From JAQVCM01 sp040403095 (lineage in GTDB: Bacteria > Bacteroidota > Bacteroidia > Flavobacteriales_D > Crocinitomicaceae), in the NCBI GenBank assembly GCA_040403095.1, contig JBBALI010000011.1, positions 1 through 64,000 on the forward strand: a DNA stretch of 64,000 bases, in the 5' to 3' direction. Positions 25,416-35,472 of the stretch are shown here, in pieces (the first letter of the stretch is position 1; the number at the start of each line of letters is the position of its first letter). The notes under the pieces were generated by a model, which did not search any database, was not told where the DNA came from, and saw only the letters and a list, made by a program, of their open reading frames with translations. A program made the position numbers and the translations under genes.

Positions 25416-27258
25416 AAAGCTACATATCGCCTCACTTGTAGTCGGTTTTGCTTTTCAAAGCTTTTTTGGAATAGCTCAATCTCCCGCTGATACTTCACAA
25501 AGTGAATCAGGAGTTGGTTTGTTTCCCAAAAAAGCACCAAAAGCTTTAGACAACATTTCTATTTCTGGCTATTACCGCTTCTTGGCTTGCTATTCAAGCA
25601 TGGACACACAATATCCAGAATTTCAAGGAGTCAACAAACGTGTTTTTATTGGTGACGACAGCAACATTCCGCAATTGATGTTGAATTTGGGATTGCGACC
25701 ATCCAAAAACACTTCGATTAGCACCGATTTTTACCTTTGGACACCCATGTCAGGGTCAAACAAAGATTATGTCAAAGGATTAAACTTGGGAATTAATTTA
25801 ACAGGAACGCATTCTACTAAATATGGGATGTTTTCTGTGAAAACTGGCGGAATTCATTGGTATTCCTTGAGTCCGATGACATTTGCGACCAACATTGGTT
25901 ACAATCGTTTCAGTTTGTTTGAAAGAAATCCTTGGGATCCAAATACAAGTTCTGTATTGGAAAGATACAAACGCTTTTACACAGATGGCGCTTTAAATCA
26001 AGACATTCGTTGGGGACAACAAGCTTTTCAAGGGTTTATATTAGAAGGCGCGCGTTTACCAAAAGATTTTTCTTTTGCTTTCATGCACGGAAAATCACAG
26101 TTTAACGGAGGCGCTTTGCCTTTGCCAAATTCGATGACAGCTGGAAAAATCAAAAAGAATTTTGGTTCAAATTTTGTCAGTGCAAATGTCATTGCAAGTA
26201 AAACGTATTCTGATAGTTTGACAATAAATGTCTTGGGTTATGAATTGATTACTTCTGAATTCAATTTCAAAATCAAAGAAATAACGTTATTGGGGGAAAT
26301 TGGAAGCGGCAATTACCACAGTCCAACTTACAAAGCAAAATGGGGCGAAGCGTTGGACATCAAAATTCAATTTTCTAAAAAGGCAACCTACTTTCCTTTG
26401 GAAGTTAGATACTACCAAATCAGTCCTTATGTAATCAACAACAATGGCGTTTTTTGGAATTCTTCCATCATGGAATACAACAGTTCGCTCAACAATACGG
26501 AAACGCCAGGAAGCCAACCTTCGTTGATTCCATTTGCAAGTTCATTGGTTTCTATCGGACAATTGACCAACAACCGTCGCGGATTGATTTTGAATTTGGA
26601 AATGCCGTTCAAACACCAAAAGATTGCGATTGGATACAGCGCTGCGAAAGAAATCATCGCACTTTCAGACAAAATCACTTATGGTCATACGGCGAATAAT
26701 TTAGCGATGTCAAGATTTTGGAGATGGGGATTTCCTGCCAATGTTGGTCCTTACAACAACATCAATAAAATCTATCGAGGTGTTTATGAAACATTGCAAA
26801 TCACCGATTCTATCGCTGCAAAAGGTTTCAATTCGGTTGAAGTGAGCTATAAAACCAATTTCAAGTTGTTCAACCGTGAATTGATGTTCTTTTACTTGGG
26901 TGGATTTCATACCGTTCAAAGTGATTTTTCAGCCCTTCCAAGATATTCTAAAAAAGCTTATTTGCAAAGCTATAACAATCAATTGGAGGTTTATTATTTG
27001 TTGTTTCCAAAATTGGTGATTTCAAACTATTTTGGATATGACAGAATGATTGCCAATACCCAAACGCAATTAGATGCTGTTTCTAATCTTCCCAAAAATC
27101 AAACTGGTTTAAGCTACGCCATCGGGGTTGATTTTCAATTGGCCAAAAACACCGGTTTGTATGTCCGCCAACGTTGGTTTAAATACAATGACGCCAATTA
27201 TTCATTGGACAAATATTCAGGCACAGAAACTACTGTTGAACTAAAAATATTCTTTTAA
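25405..27258 (+). CDS. Outer-membrane beta-barrel protein 1 of the glucan locus
   Basis: A 617-residue barrel-type protein starting at the ATG at 25405, overlapping the end of the hydrolase gene by 11 nt; a TTG three nt earlier is less likely. A signal peptide (about 1-24, ending in GIAQ) is followed from about residue 50 by repeated aromatic beta-strand segments and the C-terminal LKIFF. There is no plug domain, no TonB box and no CarboxypepD-like N-terminal domain, so it is not SusC. It probably forms a passive pore or glycan-binding barrel; its position in the operon suggests oligosaccharide passage. Confidence 0.7.
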   Translation: MKNKKLHIASLVVGFAFQSFFGIAQSPADTSQSESGVGLFPKKAPKALDNISISGYYRFLACYSSMDTQYPEFQGVNKRVFIGDDSNIPQLMLNLGLRPSKNTSISTDFYLWTPMSGSNKDYVKGLNLGINLTGTHSTKYGMFSVKTGGIHWYSLSPMTFATNIGYNRFSLFERNPWDPNTSSVLERYKRFYTDGALNQDIRWGQQAFQGFILEGARLPKDFSFAFMHGKSQFNGGALPLPNSMTAGKIKKNFGSNFVSANVIASKTYSDSLTINVLGYELITSEFNFKIKEITLLGEIGSGNYHSPTYKAKWGEALDIKIQFSKKATYFPLEVRYYQISPYVINNNGVFWNSSIMEYNSSLNNTETPGSQPSLIPFASSLVSIGQLTNNRRGLILNLEMPFKHQKIAIGYSAAKEIIALSDKITYGHTANNLAMSRFWRWGFPANVGPYNNINKIYRGVYETLQITDSIAAKGFNSVEVSYKTNFKLFNRELMFFYLGGFHTVQSDFSALPRYSKKAYLQSYNNQLEVYYLLFPKLVISNYFGYDRMIANTQTQLDAVSNLPKNQTGLSYAIGVDFQLAKNTGLYVRQRWFKYNDANYSLDKYSGTETTVELKIFF

Positions 27259-27260
27259 TC

Positions 27261-28958
27261 ATGAGATTTACATTATACATAACATTGCTTCTAAGTAGTT
27301 TTTCAGCTTTTGCACAAGAAGGGAAAAAAGTACAATTTGTTGGCGGCGCACGTTCTTTGTTGTCACATTCTGATTTCACATCCAAAACAGACGTGGAAGA
27401 TACAGTCACTTCAAGAAAAATGACTGGCGGATACGCCTTGATTGATTTAGGTTTTAAAATCAATCCAAATGCAACAACGGAAATTTTGGGAATGATCCGA
27501 ATTAAAAATGATTTCGGCGGTTTTTGGGGAAGTGGCGTCAATTTTGACGTTCGTCAATTGTATGTCAAAGGTGTTGCAGGCAATGTTTTGAGATATCAAA
27601 TTGGAAATATTGACTACAAATTGTCACCTTATACTTTCTACAATCACAATGCGGATATGTTGGTTCAATCCACGGCTTCTCTGAAAATCAAAGAAGATAT
27701 CTTAAACTATGAAACTTTCTATAAAAACAACACTTGGCGTCAACAAGGCGCTGCGGCGGATTTTGCGTTGAAATTTCCAAAAATGATTCAAGAAATGAAA
27801 TTCAACGGCTTTATCACAAGAATGAATCCAACGAACATGACCAATATCTTGGAGAGATTTTACGGAGGAGGAAATATTACCATTGTTCAAAGTAAATATT
27901 TCACGATTGGTGGAAATCACGTCAGCGTTTTTGATTTGAAACAAACTGCAGCTTCCAACGATGCTTATAGAAACAGCGTTTCAACTGGAACATTTGCATC
28001 CAGTATGGAATTCGATAAAATCAAATTTGGAATTGATGGTGAAACAGGATTTTCTAACAGTTTTTCATCGCAAGACAATGAAGGAAAATTGTCAGATTAT
28101 TTCGTCAATGCAAAATTGAATGTTGAAGCGAAAAAATTGGGCATCAAATTCAATTTGGGTTACATGGATAATGGTGCCGATTTTAGAAGTGCCGGTGCAC
28201 AATCTAAAAGAGTGGATTACAATCAAGTGAACAATTATTACGACCGTTATACCAACGCACAAATTGTTAGACCTCTGTCGATGTATGATTTGTACAATGA
28301 TCCAACTTTGTACACAAGTTCCATCAACACAGGAATCATGACATACAATCCTTCAATCAACAACGCGTTGCCTTATGGAACGGCCACTTTCAACCGAAAA
28401 GGAATTTATTCAACGCTTTCTTATGAAGACAAAAAGAAAATCGTAGCTGTTAGTGCCACTTATTACAAGTTGAGTGAAATTAGAGGACAAGGAACATTGA
28501 ATTTAAAATCATTCGATTACCTGAAAGGAAACTTGGTTTTTGATGTTTCAAATTTATTGAAATGGAAATTGAAACAAATCATCAATGTGGGAGTGGCGTA
28601 TCAAAATACGCAACGCAAAAGCGATTTATCTTTTGAAACAATCAGTTTGAAATCAACCACTATGAATGTAGGTGTTGAATTGGAAATAGTGAAAGATTTA
28701 TCGATTCTTGGAAATGCGTTTATGTTTTCAAGCGTTGGAAACGAATTGTTGCCCGTTAGAAACGACAAAGGAGAAATCATCAATTTTAATCCGTACCTTG
28801 TAGATGGTCAAGAACTCAATATTTCTGCTGGTTTGAAATTCAACTTCTCGAAAGACGTTTATTTGGCTTGTTTGTATGAACAAAACAAAAACAATTTTAA
28901 TACTTTAAACCCTTACAATATCAAACAATTGATGTTGTTTTATGTTATGAAATTTTAA
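27261..28958 (+). CDS. Outer-membrane beta-barrel protein 2 of the glucan locus
   Basis: A 565-residue protein with a signal peptide (1-18, ending in AFAQ) and barrel-like strands from about residue 25 to the terminal FYVMKF. It begins 2 nt after the stop of barrel 1, so the two are surely co-translated. It contains no plug. Barrel 1 and barrel 2 differ in sequence, and might form separate pores or a heteromeric complex with the lipoprotein encoded next. Confidence 0.7.
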   Translation: MRFTLYITLLLSSFSAFAQEGKKVQFVGGARSLLSHSDFTSKTDVEDTVTSRKMTGGYALIDLGFKINPNATTEILGMIRIKNDFGGFWGSGVNFDVRQLYVKGVAGNVLRYQIGNIDYKLSPYTFYNHNADMLVQSTASLKIKEDILNYETFYKNNTWRQQGAAADFALKFPKMIQEMKFNGFITRMNPTNMTNILERFYGGGNITIVQSKYFTIGGNHVSVFDLKQTAASNDAYRNSVSTGTFASSMEFDKIKFGIDGETGFSNSFSSQDNEGKLSDYFVNAKLNVEAKKLGIKFNLGYMDNGADFRSAGAQSKRVDYNQVNNYYDRYTNAQIVRPLSMYDLYNDPTLYTSSINTGIMTYNPSINNALPYGTATFNRKGIYSTLSYEDKKKIVAVSATYYKLSEIRGQGTLNLKSFDYLKGNLVFDVSNLLKWKLKQIINVGVAYQNTQRKSDLSFETISLKSTTMNVGVELEIVKDLSILGNAFMFSSVGNELLPVRNDKGEIINFNPYLVDGQELNISAGLKFNFSKDVYLACLYEQNKNNFNTLNPYNIKQLMLFYVMKF

Positions 28959-28962
28959 TCGT

Positions 28963-29970
28963 ATGAAAAAGATATTTTTAATTTCAATTGTAGGTTTCAG
29001 TTTGCTTACTTCTTGCCGCAAGGAGGAAATCGATAAAATCGACGGTCCATCTTTGGAAGATTTAAATGGCGCTTTCAGTGTCATCAACGGACTGCAATCT
29101 AGCAAGGATTCTGTTGATTTTGCTGCAGGAGAAACCGTTTATTTCACTGCAGAAATTGCGAAAACCACGCCATGGAAATTGCGTGTGGTCGGGATGACAA
29201 GTGGTGCAGAAAAAATCATGACTGGAACGAGTAAAATCATTGATGCAAGTCAAACTTTGTGGAATGGTTCAACAACCAATTTACCAATGTTTAGATCTGA
29301 AATCTGTAAAGTAGAACTTACATTTCCAGGTTTGCCTGATACGTTGACAGCTGCTGTGAAAGTCATAAACCCGAAAGTAAATGCTGGATTTTTAATTTCA
29401 GATTTTGAAACTGGATTTAATCCTGGATGGACTTCTTTCATTCAATCTGGCGCTGACATGGATTTTCAAATCAAATCTGATGTGACGGCACCTGAAGGAA
29501 ACGCTTATTACAATATGGCAGGAACTGTGGACTGGGATTGGTTGGTTGGTTTGATCAATTTCAAAGCAACAGCATACAGCGGCGCAACAGTACTTCCGTT
29601 GACTTCTAATCCAAACAATTTGTATTTTAACGTGATGGTTTATGGCGAAGTTGGTTTAACAAACAGCTTGGTATTATTCCAATTTCAAGAAGATGAAGAT
29701 GCAAACGGTACTTTTGATTCTGCGACAGAAGATTTATATTCTCACCAAATCACAATTGATTGGGTTGGTTGGAAATTGGTTTCCATCAAATACAGCGACA
29801 TTCCTTGTTTGGTAAATGGAAGTCCAGCAACTGCGAATGGAAACGGACAGCACAATTCAGATAAAATCAATCAAATCAACATGTTGCATTTGGCAAATCC
29901 AGTTTCAGGTTTTGCTAAATCTAAATTGGATTACATTATTTTCACTGAAAACGGACCATTGAATCCATGA
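28963..29970 (+). CDS. Surface lipoprotein, probable glycan-binding protein
   Basis: A 335-residue lipoprotein with the lipobox LLTSC (Cys18) followed by charged residues RKEE. The N-terminal half (about 30-130) looks like an Ig-type or PKD domain, and the C-terminal half from FLISDFETGFNPGW (about 143) onwards resembles jelly-roll carbohydrate-binding modules (CBM11/CBM4-like), with a Trp-rich stretch DWDWLVGLINF. It starts 4 nt after barrel 2 and its stop overlaps the next start by 4 nt. It may fill the role of a SusD/SusE-type surface binding protein, although it resembles neither. Confidence 0.65.
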   Translation: MKKIFLISIVGFSLLTSCRKEEIDKIDGPSLEDLNGAFSVINGLQSSKDSVDFAAGETVYFTAEIAKTTPWKLRVVGMTSGAEKIMTGTSKIIDASQTLWNGSTTNLPMFRSEICKVELTFPGLPDTLTAAVKVINPKVNAGFLISDFETGFNPGWTSFIQSGADMDFQIKSDVTAPEGNAYYNMAGTVDWDWLVGLINFKATAYSGATVLPLTSNPNNLYFNVMVYGEVGLTNSLVLFQFQEDEDANGTFDSATEDLYSHQITIDWVGWKLVSIKYSDIPCLVNGSPATANGNGQHNSDKINQINMLHLANPVSGFAKSKLDYIIFTENGPLNP

Positions 29971-31232
29971 TGATAAAGGCAATTTCTATTGCTTCAATTT
30001 GTTTGTCCATCTTTCAAATTGCGGCGCAAAAGGATACTTTGAAAATCCAAAAATTAGATCAAGTTGATGTAATCAACAGCCGTGTTTTCAAAAGAATCGG
30101 ATTGTACGATGAAACTGCGGATGCGAGTGGATTTTCAATTCGAGGTTTCAATCAATTGGATATTTTCAGCAATGACATGTCGGATGAAGTTTGGTTTTCC
30201 AAAAACACTTCATGCATTAACGTCAAATTGAAAGAAGATGCGCAAAACAAGTTTTTGAATGTCAAATGGAACAAAGACCAAGACGGTTGCGACTGGGTTG
30301 GGTTGGGATTCGGCTGGGATTTTTGGACGGCGAAAGACATGGGCGGATTGAACGATACAATTGCATTGGAACTAGAAGTTCGCTCAACCGGAAAAAACCT
30401 TAAAAATCTCCCTTTGGCATTTGGTTTTGAAGATTATACAGGCAAACAATCTTGGCTAGGGTTTTCGAAAAACTTTGTGCAAAACAAAGAAATCACGCAA
30501 GCTTGGACCAAAGTAACGATTCCATTTTCGCTGTTTCCATTTGAAGAAAATGATTTTGAAATGTCGAGCATGAAACAATTGATTATTCAGTTTTTTGCTG
30601 AAGGAGAATTTGAAATCAATGCCATCAAAATTGTGCCTTTTTCAGGGAAATTAAAGTTGGAAACTAATGTTCAAAATGCCAAACAAAAAATTCAAATTGA
30701 CGGCGATTTAACTGAATGGAATCAACCGTTTACTAGTTTCGGCGAAAATCAAAAATTTGCTGTGATGCAAAAAAATGACAGTTTATTTATGGCGTTTCAA
30801 ATCATCGATTCAACACCACAAGTGAATAAGCAAACTGGTACTAATTTGTGGAATGGTGATGCGATTGAAATTGCCTTTGCAACCAATCAAAGCAGCAGCG
30901 AAAAACGCAAGTTTTTGTTGATGAGCGACATTCATCTAGGAATTAATTGTGGCGCAAATCCTTATGTTTGGAATTGGAAAAATGAAGAAATTTTGAAAGA
31001 AGTTGCTTTTAAAATCAAAGAAAACAGTGCTGGATATTCTGTTGAAATGGCAATTCCATTCAAAGATTTGTATAAAACTTCTTTGGTTTCCGGAATGAAC
31101 TTAGGATTTGAAATTGCAGTTGATTTAAGCGGCACGAATGAACTCAGAGGCGAGCAACAACGTTGGAATAGTTCAGACAAAGAAGGATTTCATACAAACC
31201 CTTCTGTCTGGGGTAAAATGATTATTGAATAA
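29967..31232 (+). CDS. Exported protein with CBM11-like and CBM9-like domains
   Basis: A 421-residue exported protein, last gene of the operon. It overlaps the lipoprotein stop by ATGA. A signal peptide (1-20, ending in IAAQ) precedes an N-terminal jelly-roll-like domain (about 30-215) with Trp-rich GFGWDFW, and a C-terminal CBM9/DOMON domain (about 235-420; IQIDGDLTEWNQPF marks its start). Both are sugar-binding folds, and no catalytic domain is visible. It ends 11 nt inside the converging GH16 gene. Confidence 0.65.
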   Translation: MMIKAISIASICLSIFQIAAQKDTLKIQKLDQVDVINSRVFKRIGLYDETADASGFSIRGFNQLDIFSNDMSDEVWFSKNTSCINVKLKEDAQNKFLNVKWNKDQDGCDWVGLGFGWDFWTAKDMGGLNDTIALELEVRSTGKNLKNLPLAFGFEDYTGKQSWLGFSKNFVQNKEITQAWTKVTIPFSLFPFEENDFEMSSMKQLIIQFFAEGEFEINAIKIVPFSGKLKLETNVQNAKQKIQIDGDLTEWNQPFTSFGENQKFAVMQKNDSLFMAFQIIDSTPQVNKQTGTNLWNGDAIEIAFATNQSSSEKRKFLLMSDIHLGINCGANPYVWNWKNEEILKEVAFKIKENSAGYSVEMAIPFKDLYKTSLVSGMNLGFEIAVDLSGTNELRGEQQRWNSSDKEGFHTNPSVWGKMIIE

Positions 31233-32238
31233 TAATTTTTTGCGTAATTTCTTGGTTGAAAGCAGTTTTCAATTTCAAAAAGTAAACACCATTTTCAAGT
31301 TTAGACAAATCGATTTCTTTTTGATTGATTTCTAACGTGGCGTTTTGTTTCAATTTTCCATCAAGACCAAAAACATCATATCCAATCAATTTATTTTGCT
31401 CAACATTTTCTATGGTCAATTTTCCTGAAGTAGGATTTGGACTTACTGAAATGTTTCCTAATTCATTTTCTGAAATAGAAGCTTCTAATTGATCTTTGTA
31501 CACACGAACGTAATCAATCTTCATTTCAGCAGGGAAAACGGTTGTAGCGTCAGGATAACCTGGCCAATCTCCACCAACAGCTAAGTTTAAAATCAAATAA
31601 AACGGCAATTGGAATTCATTCGTTCCATTGACTCCGTTGTTGATGTTTAATTGATAATACAAATTCCCATCCGCAAACCATTTGATTGAAGTTGAAGTCC
31701 ATTCAACGGCATAAATGTGAAATTGTGTGGCATCCAAAGTTGAAATTCCGCCCATGTAAACATGTCCAACATTGTCCCAATGAGCAGTTCCATTTATTTT
31801 TGTGTCGTTGTTGATGTGTTCCATTACATCAATTTCACCACACGCAGGCCAAGAAACTTGACTGATATTGGCGCCTAACATCCAGAAAGCTGGCCAAATA
31901 CCTTTTCCCATCGGACATTTAATTCTTGCTTCAATTTTTCCAAATTTTACATCAAATAATCCTTTTGATAAAATTTTTGAAGAAGTATATGCGTTGGTTC
32001 CAAATTGTTCTTCCCTTGCGGTTATTGTTGCTTCTCCTCCAGCAATGCTGAAATTGGTTGGACTATTGGTGTAATACTGCGCCTCATTGTTTCCCCAACC
32101 ATTTCCTCCAATGTCAAAATTCCATTTGGTATTATCCAAAGTTGCTGATTCAAATTCATCTGACCAAACCATCACCCATTGCGCATGAGAAATGGAATGT
32201 AGCATTAAAAATGCGGTAAATACGATACTTTTTTTCAT
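31222..32238 (-). CDS. GH16 endo-beta-glucanase (laminarinase-like), T9SS-secreted
   Basis: A 338-residue secreted endo-glucanase. Signal peptide 1-19 (SHAQ). The GH16 domain spans about 22-250, with the active site GEIDVMEHI: nucleophile Glu135, Asp137 and acid/base Glu140, in the beta-bulge form ExDxxE seen in laminarinases. The last 80 residues (SVSPNPTSGKLTI through QKIIIQ) form a T9SS type A sorting domain, so the enzyme is exported through the outer membrane and released or anchored there. It probably performs the first cut of beta-1,3- or mixed-linkage glucan. It follows the tandem CBM gene, probably in one operon. Confidence 0.92.
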   Translation of the reverse strand: MKKSIVFTAFLMLHSISHAQWVMVWSDEFESATLDNTKWNFDIGGNGWGNNEAQYYTNSPTNFSIAGGEATITAREEQFGTNAYTSSKILSKGLFDVKFGKIEARIKCPMGKGIWPAFWMLGANISQVSWPACGEIDVMEHINNDTKINGTAHWDNVGHVYMGGISTLDATQFHIYAVEWTSTSIKWFADGNLYYQLNINNGVNGTNEFQLPFYLILNLAVGGDWPGYPDATTVFPAEMKIDYVRVYKDQLEASISENELGNISVSPNPTSGKLTIENVEQNKLIGYDVFGLDGKLKQNATLEINQKEIDLSKLENGVYFLKLKTAFNQEITQKIIIQ

Positions 32239-32302
32239 TTTTTGGAGTATTAAAAAGGGAGATATAAATACCTCCCTTCTATTGTAATTTTACTTAAACT
32301 AA

Positions 32303-34672
32303 TTATTCTTTAATCAACTGAATGGTTTTTGTTTCACCACCAACTTGAATGTTCAAGTGATAGATTCCTGAAGCCATTGCTGACAAATCCAAAGTTGAAG
32401 TTGTTGATTGAATTGATTTCTCAAGTACTTTTTCTCCGATAATTGAGTACAAAGTAACTTTTTCAATTTGTGTATTGTTAGAAACTGTAAAGATTGCAGA
32501 AGAAGGATTTGGATAAACCATCAAGTTCTCAAAAGAAGTTTCATCAATTCCAACAATACAAGATCCACATTTTCCATAAGTGTTCGCTACGTCACCTTGA
32601 CCAAGTAACCATCTGCGATTTGCATAAGTTGCATAATCTGTGATTGGAGCACAACCGCCACCATTTACCATTTCTTGGATCAAGTTTTCTACAGTACCAT
32701 TTTTAACTAACAAATATTCCAACGTGTCATTTGGTGCTGGAGAAATTGTAAACGTCCAAGTTCCATTTCCATTGTCAACTGCTTGAGGACCAAAAGCTGG
32801 ATTCCATCCCCAAATTGGACCTGTCAAGTTTACTTGCGTTGCAGGATCACAAACTTCAGTAGTGATAATTAAATCAGGATAAGAACATGGAACGCAACGG
32901 TCGTAAGCGATATTCACATCACCAGAACCTAGTACCCATTTTCTGTTTGCGTAAGCAAAGTAGTCAGTTACAGGAGCACAAGTTCCACCATTTTGCATGT
33001 CAGCAATTAAGTTTTCTTGAACACCATCAACGATTACTAAATATTCCATGTCGGTTGTTGGTGCTGGAGAGAAAGTGAAAGTCCACGTTCCGTTTCCATT
33101 GTCAACTGCAAATGGTCCAGCAGTTGGATCCCAACTCCAGAAAGGTCCTGTTAATCTAACTTCGTTTGCTGTTGTAGAACAAACATCTACCGTGATCAAC
33201 AAATCATTTCCACTCGTTGCATTGTACATTTCAATGTCATCAAAATAGTATGTTTTTTGACCTGCTGTTGCGCCGTTTACACCATAATTAAAGAAGATTG
33301 ATGCCTTATCATAAGTATTAGCCAAGTTCAAAGCAGCTGTTCCAGTTCCTTGATTTGCAAAATCGAAAACCAATGTTTCCCATCCATTTGCGACAGTTGT
33401 TGTTGCATCCGTTTCAACAGAAATTGTTGGTGACAAATGACTTTCAACTTTTAATCTTACAACAATTCCAGCATCTGGCGACCAAACGCGAACAGACATC
33501 TTAGTTTGAGAAGAAGTAAAAGGAATAGCAGATGCGAAACCTAATTGAGCTGCAGCGGTAACTGTTGTTCCTGCCCAAGGTTGTGCTGTGTTTACTTTGA
33601 TCACTTTTACAACTGTATTTGTTGCGTCCGTTGGATCAACTTCAATTGTTGATGCTTCTGCACCTTCGAAACCAATTACTCCATATTCAATTACCGAACC
33701 TTCGAAAGTAACTGGTAAATCCATTTGATTAGGATTTACAGTTGAACAAGCTCCACACTGTCCGTATGTATTAGAAACTGTCAAAGCATCAGTTGTATTC
33801 CAAATACGATTTGCATAGTTTGCATAATCTGTAACTGGAGCACATGTTCCTCCGTTTTGCATTGCTGAAATCAAATTTTCTTGAACGCCATCAACGATCA
33901 ACAAATATTCCATGTTTGCCGTTGGTGCTGGTGCAAATGTGAAAGTGAAAGTTCCATTTCCATTATTTACTGCAACAGGACCAGCTGTAGGATCCCAACC
34001 CCAGAAAGGACCTGTCAATCTTACTACATTCGCGGTGTTGCAAACAGTTGTTGTGATAACTAAATCTGTTGAAACTGCCGCTTGATACATTTCGATATCA
34101 TCAAAATAATATGTTTTTTGACCAGCTGTTGCACCGTTTACACCATAATTAAAGAAGATTGATGCCTTATCATAAGTATTAGCCAAATTCAACGCAGCAG
34201 TTCCTGTTCCTTGATTTGCAAAATTGAAAACCAAAGTTTGCCATCCATTTGCTACTGTTGTGATTGCATCTGTTTCAACCGACATTGTTGGATCGTTGTG
34301 TTTTTCAACTTTAAGTCTTACAACAATTCCAGCGTCTGGAGACCATACACGCACAGACATTTGTGTTTGAGTAGACGTAAAAGGAATCGGCGTAGCAAAA
34401 CCTAATTCTGCAGGAGCTGTAACCGTTGTTCCTGCCCATGGTTGAGCTGTATTTGATTTGATAACTTTTACAACGGTGTTTGTTGCATCTGTTGGATCAA
34501 CTTCAATCGTTGATGCTTCAGACCCTTCAAAACCGATCACGCCATATTCAAAGGCAACACCTTCGAAATTTACAGGTAAATCCATTTGGACTTGTGCCTG
34601 TAAACAGAACATTCCAAACATTAGGAACAAAAGCGCCAATGATGTTTGAAGATTAAATAACTGTTTTTTCAT
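32303..34672 (-). CDS. T9SS-secreted tandem carbohydrate-binding protein
   Basis: A 789-residue protein with no recognisable catalytic domain. I use the ATG at 34672 (MKKQLFN); the longer frame would begin with an unlikely TTG. After a signal peptide (about 1-27) two type A jelly-roll modules start with QMDLPVNFEG and QMDLPVTFEG, 286 residues apart. Three type B modules with TGPFWGWDPTAGP-like starts lie at about 215-300, 500-590 and 610-690. A T9SS sorting domain (VYPNPSSAIFTVSN) ends the protein. The modules probably bind glucan at the cell surface. Site B at 34724-34744 lies about 50 nt before the start. Confidence 0.75.
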   Translation of the reverse strand: MKKQLFNLQTSLALLFLMFGMFCLQAQVQMDLPVNFEGVAFEYGVIGFEGSEASTIEVDPTDATNTVVKVIKSNTAQPWAGTTVTAPAELGFATPIPFTSTQTQMSVRVWSPDAGIVVRLKVEKHNDPTMSVETDAITTVANGWQTLVFNFANQGTGTAALNLANTYDKASIFFNYGVNGATAGQKTYYFDDIEMYQAAVSTDLVITTTVCNTANVVRLTGPFWGWDPTAGPVAVNNGNGTFTFTFAPAPTANMEYLLIVDGVQENLISAMQNGGTCAPVTDYANYANRIWNTTDALTVSNTYGQCGACSTVNPNQMDLPVTFEGSVIEYGVIGFEGAEASTIEVDPTDATNTVVKVIKVNTAQPWAGTTVTAAAQLGFASAIPFTSSQTKMSVRVWSPDAGIVVRLKVESHLSPTISVETDATTTVANGWETLVFDFANQGTGTAALNLANTYDKASIFFNYGVNGATAGQKTYYFDDIEMYNATSGNDLLITVDVCSTTANEVRLTGPFWSWDPTAGPFAVDNGNGTWTFTFSPAPTTDMEYLVIVDGVQENLIADMQNGGTCAPVTDYFAYANRKWVLGSGDVNIAYDRCVPCSYPDLIITTEVCDPATQVNLTGPIWGWNPAFGPQAVDNGNGTWTFTISPAPNDTLEYLLVKNGTVENLIQEMVNGGGCAPITDYATYANRRWLLGQGDVANTYGKCGSCIVGIDETSFENLMVYPNPSSAIFTVSNNTQIEKVTLYSIIGEKVLEKSIQSTTSTLDLSAMASGIYHLNIQVGGETKTIQLIKE
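33240..34600. repeat. Internal 858-bp direct duplication in the binding-protein gene
   Basis: Two copies, about 33240-33742 and 34098-34600, are nearly identical at nucleotide level over long runs, for example around 33255-33340 and 34113-34198. The period is 858 bp, so the frame is kept. High DNA identity points to a recent duplication or ongoing gene conversion. Confidence 0.8.
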
Positions 34673-34723
34673 AAGTTTTAGATTTCTAAATAATAACAAA
34701 ATTTTTATGCTAAATTAATAAAA

Positions 34724-34744
34724 TTATGGTACAAATTACAATAA
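34724..34744. promoter_or_regulatory. Predicted Nudix-HTH regulator operator, site B
   Basis: TTATGGT-N7-ACAATAA with spacer acaaatt, six of seven arm positions matching as an inverted repeat. It lies upstream of the tandem CBM gene and therefore of the GH16 gene, and directly after the stop of the regulator gene. Confidence 0.65.
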
Positions 34745-34762
34745 CTATAAAAATATCAAAAA

Positions 34763-35458
34763 TTACATTTTAAATTGGTACCTTTTTGCTGCGATTAATT
34801 CTTCATAACTCTCCAAATTAAAGGAAAATAATTTTGCAGGTCGATGCTTTACATTTGTTTGTTTTTCATCATGAGAGATCAAAGGAATTGGCTTAATTTT
34901 TTTTCTAAAATTTGCTTTATCCATTTCCGTTCCAAATGCATATTCAAAAAGCTGCTGCATTTCGTTCAACGTGAATCTTTTTGGAAGAAGATCAAAACAA
35001 ATTGGTTCATACGTTAACTTTTGCTTTAAAAGTTCGAAAGTAGAATTTAGAATCAAATTGTGGTCAAAGGCCAATTCTGGAATTTCATGAACAGGAACCC
35101 ACTTCACTTCTTCGGCCCAAGACGATGCTTCAACATGAAATTCATCGATTCTAATTAATGCAAAATATGCACTAGTTATAACTCTTCCTTGAGGATGCCT
35201 TTTTGGATTTCCAAAAGTTTGAGCTTGATGTAACTCAACGTGGTTCAACTTCGTCAATTCAAAAAGAATTCTTTCTGCTGCATTTGACAAATCCTCATCG
35301 GGATAAACCAAATCTCCAGGAATTGCCCACATATTTTTAAATGGTTCTAATGCTCTCTTAATCAAGAGCACATTAATTTCTCCATTTCTGAACCCAAAAA
35401 TTACACTATCTAGGGAAAAAGAGTAATTGAAAAAATCGTCAAATGCTATTTTATACAT
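34763..35458 (-). CDS. Nudix-HTH transcriptional regulator (NrtR/AraR-like)
   Basis: A 231-residue cytoplasmic regulator with an N-terminal Nudix domain (about 1-145) and a C-terminal winged-helix domain (about 155-225, PKRFTLNEMQQLFEYAFG). The Nudix box is degenerate (AAERILFELTKL replaces the usual REUxEExGU signature), as expected for regulators such as AraR that bind a ligand without hydrolysing it. In Bacteroides, AraR of this family controls sugar use. The gene follows the GH3 gene by 14 nt, so both share an operon. Three matching palindromes before the glucan-locus operons are its probable targets, making it self-regulating. Confidence 0.82.
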   Translation of the reverse strand: MYKIAFDDFFNYSFSLDSVIFGFRNGEINVLLIKRALEPFKNMWAIPGDLVYPDEDLSNAAERILFELTKLNHVELHQAQTFGNPKRHPQGRVITSAYFALIRIDEFHVEASSWAEEVKWVPVHEIPELAFDHNLILNSTFELLKQKLTYEPICFDLLPKRFTLNEMQQLFEYAFGTEMDKANFRKKIKPIPLISHDEKQTNVKHRPAKLFSFNLESYEELIAAKRYQFKM

Positions 35459-35472
35459 TAAAATTACTGTTT

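Noticed and set aside
25405..28958. SusC-type TonB-dependent transporters
   Set aside because: Both barrels lack the plug and the CarboxypepD-like N-terminal domain and are far shorter than the roughly 1000 residues of SusC.
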